Assembly: GCF_023715585.1 (NCBI RefSeq)
Contig: NZ_JAMBOK010000001.1
Span: 1,426,001-1,490,000 of the forward strand
Reading direction: 5' to 3'
Length of the DNA stretch: 64,000 bases
Source: Sporosarcina luteola
GTDB taxonomy: Bacteria > Bacillota > Bacilli > Bacillales_A > Planococcaceae
Numbering within the stretch: the stretch's first letter is position 1; every line of letters starts with the position of its first letter. The notes under the pieces were generated by a model. The model worked only from the letters and a program-made list of their open reading frames with translations, was not told where the DNA came from and did not search any database. Below are positions 58,069-64,000 of the stretch, one piece after another. The position numbers and the translations under genes were made by a program.

Positions 58069-58815
58069 TTATTCTGCTAAGTACTTCTCACGCCACTCCG
58101 TCAACTCATTTTCCATGATCTGATTTTCGAGCGTTTCGTCCCACTCGCCCGTCAGCGTATTCCATACGCGCGCATAAAGCCGGCCGTCTGCGGTTTGATG
58201 CAGTCTGAACTCGATGCAGGGGAAGGATTGCCGTTCCAGTTCTTTAACGGACGTAATCGCATGGACGACGAGTTGCACATCGCCTGCCTGGTAGGTCACG
58301 TCCAACAGGTCGAGCGCTTCCCGCCACTCGTCATCAGTGAACTCCTTCAACTTGCGGAATTCCTTTGCAAGCCGGTACGCCTCTCCAGCGCCGCCATCCT
58401 TCGGCTCAACCGTTAGGAATCGGCCATGCGTTGGGCTGTAATGGACGGTTGATTCGTCCTTCTCCGGCGGCTGTATATAGATGCCCGATTCGAGCTGCTG
58501 CCTTCCCGTTTGCGTCAATGAATAAGCGCCGCCGCTTTTTGCAATCATTCCCGCCCGGTCCATCCGATCGATGACGTCCTGAATGAAAAGCGGTTCGACA
58601 ATCAGCATGTCGCTCAATTCTTTCACTGAAGTGAACTGAGATGTGCGGAAAGCGACCAACAGCATTTTCATTAAAATATCCATCTTCGTACGCTTCACCG
58701 TTTCATACTCGATATCCATCACTTGGACCGGCACTGACCATCTCGCCGTCTCGAGCAATTTCACGTTCAGGTCCCGCAGCAATTCATCGCGGAGCCGCTT
58801 TTCCAATGCGTCCAT
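58069..58815 (-). CDS. Winged-helix-like protein paired with helicase
   Basis: 248 residues, cytosolic. About 45-115 reads as a winged helix: LMKMLLVAFRTSQFTSVKEL, then a recognition-helix segment VEPLFIQDVIDRMDRAGMI and a wing GGAYSLTQTGRQQL. The rest is a mixed alpha/beta region with ELERQSFPCIEFRLHQTADG. No named family recognised. Its ATG immediately follows the helicase stop (no gap), so the two are co-translated and probably work together. Confidence 0.65.
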   Translation of the reverse strand: MDALEKRLRDELLRDLNVKLLETARWSVPVQVMDIEYETVKRTKMDILMKMLLVAFRTSQFTSVKELSDMLIVEPLFIQDVIDRMDRAGMIAKSGGAYSLTQTGRQQLESGIYIQPPEKDESTVHYSPTHGRFLTVEPKDGGAGEAYRLAKEFRKLKEFTDDEWREALDLLDVTYQAGDVQLVVHAITSVKELERQSFPCIEFRLHQTADGRLYARVWNTLTGEWDETLENQIMENELTEWREKYLAE

Positions 58816-61800
58816 TCATCCATTCCTTTCCGAGCCTGCAAGGGATAGTTCCTTGAAGCCGCCCTGCAGTTTCACCTGTTCGACAAGCCGGGCGTACATC
58901 GCCTTCGTCTCCGCTCTCCTCGGTCGCTTCGTGAACATTTCCGAGCTGCCGACGATAATGAGCAATTCCCTCGCCCTTGATAATGCGACATTCAAGCGGC
59001 GATAGTCTTCGGCGAAGCCGATTGTGCCGCTCGGCTGCTGATGATTCCGCACGAAACTCAAAATGATGATGTCCATTTCCATCCCTTGGAATTTATCGAC
59101 AGAACCCGTCCGGCAATGCAAATGCTTCGGCATGATTTCCTGTTCAATGAGCCGGTCGATGCGCTTCACTTGTTCCCCGTAGAAGCTAATGACGCCGACG
59201 CTTTTCTTCTCGTCGGGCTTCATCCGGCCTTCCCGCTTCGCCAGCATCGTTGCTTCTTCGATATCCACTAGCAATTCCCGAATCCTATTCAGCTCAGCTT
59301 CATTGTATAGACTCGTACCGCCTTTCACTTGTGCTTCGAAAAACGCAGGTTCATTCGGCATATCAAACCATAGAAGATGATCATCCCGTTTAATGTATTT
59401 CGACGTCAGCAAATGATCGCGGGCTGCATCCGAATCGGACAGGCCGCACTGCAGACGGTACTGGCCATCGACATAAAACGGCGCAATCGTCTCCATGATC
59501 TCCTCATGCATCCGGTATTGGATGCCGAGCATCGTCTTATTCTGCTTCGGCAATGTCCTGAACAGACGCTCGAACAGCGATTCCTTCAGCATGCCGCTCA
59601 GTTCTTCCTTTTCGGCCTCGTCCTTGATCTCCTCGATGAACTCCTCCATCGTCTCCCTGCCGACAAGCGGCGGGAGCTGATGATGATCTCCGACGAGGAC
59701 GATCTTCTTCCCTTTCAGCATCGGCAGCAATAATTCAGGCGGTGTCGCTTTTGACACTTCGTCGATGATGACGACATCGAATTCCGGATAATCCTCCATG
59801 AAATCACGTCTCGCGGAAGCGACACAAGTTGTCCCGATGACGTTCGCATGCTTCACATACAGCTTGCGGATCTCATCCAAGTCAAACTCTCCCGCCCCGG
59901 CAAGCATGCCGCTCCATTCATCTTGCAGCATCCGTGCAACCGGCATCCGGTCAAGCTCCTGCTGCAAATCGAGGACTTTTGCAGATTTCCCGGCAATGTC
60001 CTCAGTCAATTCCTTCTTCCGCTTTTCCGGTTCGGAAAGGATGATTTCCTCGAGGGCGTGAATCTGCTCCTCAAGTTGTATCACCCGGTCTTCTGACTCC
60101 GCTTTTTCCAGCCGCATTGCTTCTGAGTCACGTTGCAAAGCTGCAAGCTGTTCGGATGTCCGGATCGACTTCGACGCATTCTCTTCGAATGCAAGTTCAA
60201 TTCGTTGGAATAAACCTTTCCGCTCCTCAAAGCCGGCAAGCGCTTTGTCGAGCTCTTCAATCTTGTTCTCGACGTCCTGCCGATACACTTGCTCGTCAAC
60301 ATGTACAGCGAGCTCCGAGCTTTCTTCCTTCAATTGCAGAAGCTGTTCTTCGTGCTCTTTGACTGTCCGTTCGGCGGCTCCCACCTGCTCTTCAATCTCT
60401 TGAATATGAGCAGTCATTTCATCCCTGATCTCATTTTTCAAAGCGGTGAATCGGCCCGCCGCCTCTCGATCGGATGATGATTTGATCGACGCAGAAATTT
60501 TCCGTACGTCTTCCGCTTTGCCGTATAAATAAGCGAGATTTTCGGTAAGCCGGTGCAAAAGTGTCGCCTTTTCGGCAGTTGCCGGCGCGGCCAAAATCCG
60601 TTTTGTCGCAGGGTTCACAAAGAATCGGCCGATTTTATCAAGCATGTCATGCATCTCTTCAGCCGTTTTGTATGTATCGTCCTGTTTGCTTCGGACCTGT
60701 TCGACCGCGAAATGATGCTTCCGAAGCAGATTTTCCGCATGACTGATCCCATTCGTCAGACGCTCCTCCACTTCCTTCCATTCGAGAAGCGCATACGGAT
60801 AGGTGCCATTTTGAATATCACCGCGTAAACGGCGGAGCGTATTCATTTCAAGGCTTGTCGGAAGCGATGGTTTGATAGTATGCGCCGCGAAGAGCCCTTC
60901 CAGCTCCTGCAGCTTCCGCACGTCCGATAATTCTTCGATGAAACGCGGCATCGATCCTACCTTCAAACTGTTCGCTGCCGCTTCTTCCGTCAATCTCCGG
61001 ATTTCCATTTCCGCGTAGTCAATCGCTTCGATCGTTTGGAAATAGCGCAGCTTTTTGCGATTCACAGCCAATTCCAGCTCTGCCTCAGCCATCTTTTCTT
61101 GCAATTCCGGGCTAATTGAAGCATCTTCCTTTTCCTGTTGCAACCTGTCCTTTTCAATTGTCAGCTTTTCAAGTATCCCGGCTAATTCATCCAGTTGCTG
61201 TTCAATCGAATCCTGTCTTTCGTCAAGCTTCGACTGCAACTTTTTCAAGGAATCCAACTGACCATGCAAGTCTTTGCTTTCCGTCTCGGCGGCTTGTTTC
61301 TCAGCTATACGCCGGTCCATCTCTTCCCGTTCCGCCCTCAGACGTTGCTTTTCTTCTTCGAGACTTTTAATCTCCTCAGCGATCTCCTTCTCCCGAGTTG
61401 CTCGCTTTTCCCGTTGTTCATTGACCGCTGCCAACGTTTCGTCCCGCCAGTAGGAAGCGACATTCTCTTCGATGAATCGCTTCCCTTCCTCTTCGATGCT
61501 CTCCGTCCGTCCATAGCGCAAAATGCGGATGCCCGGATCGGACAGCAGCCTGCCGAGCGCATTGTCGACCGCCAAATTCGACTGCGAAGCGACGAGCGTC
61601 CGTTGCCCCGCCAACATGAGCTGGTGGCAAAGCTCCGAGATGACTGTCGTTTTCCCAGTCCCTGGAGGTCCCTGGATTACATACAGATCATGCGCAGACA
61701 TCGCGCCGGTGACCGCTTCACGCTGGAACTCATTCAACGGATGATGGAACTCGAGCTCCTGCCGCTTATTCGTAATTTGGACGACAGGCCGTTCCTCGAA

Positions 61801-62652
61801 CAGCACTTTCTCCAAATTGGCATTTGCCGCAAATCCGTCTTGCAGATCCTTGAATCCTTTCCGTAGCCGGCGAATTTGGCTCAGCTCGGCGAAATTGCTG
61901 AAGACGATTTCACGGGCGCCATTCGGCAATAAAGAGCCGCGCCTTGCAACCGCTTGGTATTTCCGGTTCAGCTCGATCTTCACGGAACGTCTTCCTCGAT
62001 TTACATCGATAACCGTTCCGAGATCATCGCTTGAACCTTTCAGTTTTGCGCTAAATCCGTTGATCGAACCCCAATCTTTCGCTTCCAATCCGCTGCAAAC
62101 GATCGTCAGCTGACTGAACGATTCATTGATGATAGGTTGTGAAAAATGGGCGGTCACATCCGCGACATCCGCATTTTTCTCCTCGATCCTCAAATATCCT
62201 TCCCAGCTCTTAATCCGTTTTTCCACATATGCTGAACGCTCTTGCGCAATCGGAAGCTCCCGGAGGCTCGTATAGAGTTCGATCGGCATTGGACTGCCTG
62301 TACGCCGGTTGACGGCGAATGCCAAGCGGACGCCAAGTCGGCGATTCGTCCGGACAGGCTCTTTCCGCCCTTTCACTCTGAAGCTTATCGCAAGGAAGCC
62401 TTCATTTTTATAGACGCACTCCAAGACGGCAACGCGTTCGTTCAAGTGGTTGGCGAGCTGCGGATTTTCCTCTGGGCCGAAGTAGAAGGAGAATGTCATG
62501 TTGTCTTGTTTTGCGGGAAGTTTTTCGATGTAGACAGAGAAATTTGCCTGCATGGAAAAGAGCTCGTTTTCGTCGATCGCCCAGTTTCCAATTTCCTTGC
62601 GCGCCCGCTGCGTCATATCGAGCCGGCAGTTCATCACTTCACTTTTTTTCAT
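58816..62652 (-). CDS. Upf1-like SF1 helicase with long coiled-coil insertion
   Basis: 1278 residues. An N-terminal region of about 300 residues precedes helicase core 1A with Walker A IQGPPGTGKTTVIS (about 330). Motif Ia (VASQSNLAVDNAL) is followed by about 500 residues of heptad-like Glu/Lys/Leu coiled coil (about 400-900). Then Walker B DVVIIDEVSKATPPELLLP (about 960), motif III VGDHHQLPPL, motif V DKFQGMEMDIIILSF and motif VI RLNVALSRARELLI. The core is the AAA_11/AAA_12 (Upf1/Dna2) type acting on RNA or DNA. Start ATG 62652 lies eight bases after GGAGG (62655 also possible); the longer frame has no ribosome site. First gene of a two-gene operon. Confidence 0.88.
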   Translation of the reverse strand: MKKSEVMNCRLDMTQRARKEIGNWAIDENELFSMQANFSVYIEKLPAKQDNMTFSFYFGPEENPQLANHLNERVAVLECVYKNEGFLAISFRVKGRKEPVRTNRRLGVRLAFAVNRRTGSPMPIELYTSLRELPIAQERSAYVEKRIKSWEGYLRIEEKNADVADVTAHFSQPIINESFSQLTIVCSGLEAKDWGSINGFSAKLKGSSDDLGTVIDVNRGRRSVKIELNRKYQAVARRGSLLPNGAREIVFSNFAELSQIRRLRKGFKDLQDGFAANANLEKVLFEERPVVQITNKRQELEFHHPLNEFQREAVTGAMSAHDLYVIQGPPGTGKTTVISELCHQLMLAGQRTLVASQSNLAVDNALGRLLSDPGIRILRYGRTESIEEEGKRFIEENVASYWRDETLAAVNEQREKRATREKEIAEEIKSLEEEKQRLRAEREEMDRRIAEKQAAETESKDLHGQLDSLKKLQSKLDERQDSIEQQLDELAGILEKLTIEKDRLQQEKEDASISPELQEKMAEAELELAVNRKKLRYFQTIEAIDYAEMEIRRLTEEAAANSLKVGSMPRFIEELSDVRKLQELEGLFAAHTIKPSLPTSLEMNTLRRLRGDIQNGTYPYALLEWKEVEERLTNGISHAENLLRKHHFAVEQVRSKQDDTYKTAEEMHDMLDKIGRFFVNPATKRILAAPATAEKATLLHRLTENLAYLYGKAEDVRKISASIKSSSDREAAGRFTALKNEIRDEMTAHIQEIEEQVGAAERTVKEHEEQLLQLKEESSELAVHVDEQVYRQDVENKIEELDKALAGFEERKGLFQRIELAFEENASKSIRTSEQLAALQRDSEAMRLEKAESEDRVIQLEEQIHALEEIILSEPEKRKKELTEDIAGKSAKVLDLQQELDRMPVARMLQDEWSGMLAGAGEFDLDEIRKLYVKHANVIGTTCVASARRDFMEDYPEFDVVIIDEVSKATPPELLLPMLKGKKIVLVGDHHQLPPLVGRETMEEFIEEIKDEAEKEELSGMLKESLFERLFRTLPKQNKTMLGIQYRMHEEIMETIAPFYVDGQYRLQCGLSDSDAARDHLLTSKYIKRDDHLLWFDMPNEPAFFEAQVKGGTSLYNEAELNRIRELLVDIEEATMLAKREGRMKPDEKKSVGVISFYGEQVKRIDRLIEQEIMPKHLHCRTGSVDKFQGMEMDIIILSFVRNHQQPSGTIGFAEDYRRLNVALSRARELLIIVGSSEMFTKRPRRAETKAMYARLVEQVKLQGGFKELSLAGSERNG

Positions 62653-62773
62653 CATGACATCCTCCTTTCTGGTCCTTATCCAATATAATTCCGAAATAAA
62701 ACCGTACGTTCTATCATACAACAAAAATGGTTCCTGATTCATTAGAAATCCTGAAATAGAATTTGTTGCAATC

Positions 62774-62799
62774 GTTTCCCGCTTCAGAAATCCGGGTAT
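62774..62799 (+). promoter_or_regulatory. SigB-type promoter of the third YflT gene
   Basis: GTTTCC (62774-62779), 14-bp spacer, GGGTAT (62794-62799), 50 bases before the start. Confidence 0.75.
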
Positions 62800-62848
62800 T
62801 GCATGGATAGATTGTTCCTGTTAGCGAAAAATAAAAGGAGTGAGTGGT

Positions 62849-63787
62849 ATGAACCAAAAAACCTTTGTCGGTTTATACGATACAGAAACAGCATTGCTTG
62901 TCGCCATCGAGGAGTTGGATGAAAAAGGAATCGACCCAGAAAACATGTATGTCATTGCGCGAAATGAAGAGGAAGTCGATATGCTTCGGCGCAGGACTGC
63001 AGAGGAGATCCAGTCGGCGCCTTCGAATTGGCTGGACCGTTTTATCGGTTATATTTCAGGGGAGGATCCTGTGCGCAGCATGCTTGTGGAAGTCGGTTTC
63101 GATGAGGCGGACTTGAGGCGGTATGAAGCGGAAATCAAGCAAGGCAAGTGGCTCCTCTATGTCGATGGAGAACTGAAGAAGACGGCATATGAGCTGAATG
63201 CGGAACGGCATAAGGTGGAAACGAACCCGTTTGCCCGGCCGATTTCGGAAGCTGAACGTTTGAACAGGCAGGGCGAGGAGTCGCCCGTCGGCATCGGGGA
63301 AGATGGATTGCCGAAAAATGATTACCGGGATAGCCTCGCAAAGGACGCCTATGAGGGCGGCAGTGGAGTGTCACGAGAAGACCTTCTGTTCGGCAGGGCA
63401 GGTGCGGAAGTTTTATTCGACACGTCTGAATATGAACCGAATCCGCCGAACCTTTCCTCTCCTTCCCAAAAACGCGGCACGCCGTCCGGAGAGCGCGGCC
63501 ATTTGCATCGAGTATCGCGGAGGAACGTAGATTGGGGCGGGATAGATCAAGAAAGCCAGAACGTCATCCCCGACCCGCAAAACTTCGCTGAAAGTCAGAT
63601 GGATCGACAGGATGCATTGGCGCAAGCGAAAGAGTTTGCGGATCTGTTGGAAGGCCGTAATCCGAATGGACTCAAATCCGAAAATGCCGCCAAACCGATA
63701 AAGCCGATTGTCATCGACTTGCGGAATGTCGAAGTGGATGAAGAAGCCGAATCTTGGCTACTGAAGAAAGAAAATCAGGATAAATGA
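62849..63787 (+). CDS. General stress protein, YflT domain with long hydrophilic tail
   Basis: 312 residues. YflT domain at about 1-110 (KTFVGLYDTETALLVAIEEL, ENMYVIARNEEEVDML, RFIGYISGEDPVRSMLVEVG), matching the proteins at 52430 and 54502. The remaining 200 residues are hydrophilic, low in structure, rich in Pro, Ser, Asp and Arg, without DUF2382 repeats. AAGGAG at 62834-62839 serves ATG 62849; the GTG at 62840 is inside the spacer. SigB-type promoter upstream. Confidence 0.82.
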   Translation: MNQKTFVGLYDTETALLVAIEELDEKGIDPENMYVIARNEEEVDMLRRRTAEEIQSAPSNWLDRFIGYISGEDPVRSMLVEVGFDEADLRRYEAEIKQGKWLLYVDGELKKTAYELNAERHKVETNPFARPISEAERLNRQGEESPVGIGEDGLPKNDYRDSLAKDAYEGGSGVSREDLLFGRAGAEVLFDTSEYEPNPPNLSSPSQKRGTPSGERGHLHRVSRRNVDWGGIDQESQNVIPDPQNFAESQMDRQDALAQAKEFADLLEGRNPNGLKSENAAKPIKPIVIDLRNVEVDEEAESWLLKKENQDK

Positions 63788-63792
63788 TGGAT

Positions 63793-63825
63793 GACCATGC
63801 ACCTTTCGGGTGTGTGGTCTTTTTA
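63793..63825 (+). terminator. Terminator after third YflT gene
   Basis: GACCATGCACC against GGTGTGTGGTC (G-T pairs) with a short loop, then TTTTT. Confidence 0.75.
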
Positions 63826-63880
63826 TCATGAAATTTCACTTTCTTATTAACTTAATTCTCTCGTCCTTTATAAACTTTTC

Positions 63881-63889
63881 TGCTATAAT
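63881..63889 (+). promoter_or_regulatory. Extended -10 promoter near the window end
   Basis: TGCTATAAT: TGn plus a perfect TATAAT at 63884-63889, about 100 bases before the next ribosome site. No -35 of quality. Confidence 0.45.
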
Positions 63890-63990
63890 ACTAGAGTATT
63901 TTAGTAAAGGATTACGCCGAACTGAATTACAAAAATATAATAGATGACTTACTTGGAGACGACGTGTTTCCAAAGCGTGGAGGAATGGAT

Positions 63991-64000
63991 TTGAAAGTTT
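63991..64000 (+). CDS. Start of a following gene (partial)
   Basis: GGAGG at 63979-63983 and TTG at 63991 (reading M-K-V) give a normal 7-base spacer; ATG 63985 is too close to the ribosome site. Only three codons are in the window, so the product is unknown. Confidence 0.35.

Noticed and set aside
58643..62688. Several plus-strand frames opposite the helicase
   Set aside because: Codon-mirror artefacts of the helicase coding strand; low-complexity translations without starts.

Overview
The window looks like a chromosome segment from a member of the Bacillales, most likely a Planococcaceae bacterium such as Sporosarcina. This is an inference from gene content and signals: strong AAGGAGG-type ribosome sites, many TTG and GTG starts, an Sda checkpoint gene, a T-box on an ilv-leu operon, SigB-type promoters on YflT-domain stress genes, WalR-type boxes on cell-wall hydrolases, and a CcpA-type cre site. 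No rRNA, tRNA, IS element, prophage or CRISPR was seen. Most genes are housekeeping or metabolic.

Layout. 1-9.4 kb: end of a ba3-type cytochrome oxidase operon, a GGDEF/EAL protein, an SCP2 protein, an ECF vitamin-type transporter (S, T and a fused double ATPase) and a SulP anion transporter. 9.8-19.2 kb: a TRAP-TAXI importer whose binding protein is circularly permuted, a glycosyltransferase, an NlpC/P60-SLH hydrolase, CapA, a small probable SigB-controlled gene, a GDPD lipoprotein and a class V aminotransferase. 19.3-23 kb: glyoxylate shunt (aceA-aceB plus a 41-residue zinc-ribbon gene) divergent from a LytTR regulator. 23-34 kb: ilvD, an Ile-type T-box, then ilvB-ilvN-ilvC-leuA-leuB-leuC-leuD, all on the minus strand. 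34.5-49.5 kb: an IseA-like lipoprotein, sda behind a DnaA-box cluster, VanZ, an acyl-CoA ligase, an LCP protein, a CYP152 peroxygenase, a membrane protein, a VWA lipoprotein, a 1510-residue secreted double nuclease and an FtsH paralogue. 49.7-64 kb: an unassigned structured RNA, an SH3b-NlpC/P60 hydrolase, a patatin, three YflT-type stress proteins, a PF04392-type ABC importer, and a Upf1-like helicase with a winged-helix partner.

The most unusual features are: (1) the TAXI binding protein, whose halves are swapped at the domain hinge while the signal peptide stays in front; (2) at least five intergenic arrays with 20-21 bp units that share a half-unit resembling TTTATGAGCGCGA while the other half differs between arrays; (3) an approximately 280-nt RNA with its own promoter, a 12-bp closing stem and a terminator; (4) an ilv-leu operon in which each non-overlapping intercistronic gap downstream of ilvN carries a structured palindromic element.

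Starts were moved inward from the longest open frame wherever a ribosome site or a family start demanded it (SulP, leuB, leuA, FtsH, helicase and others). Functions come from reading the sequence without database searches.
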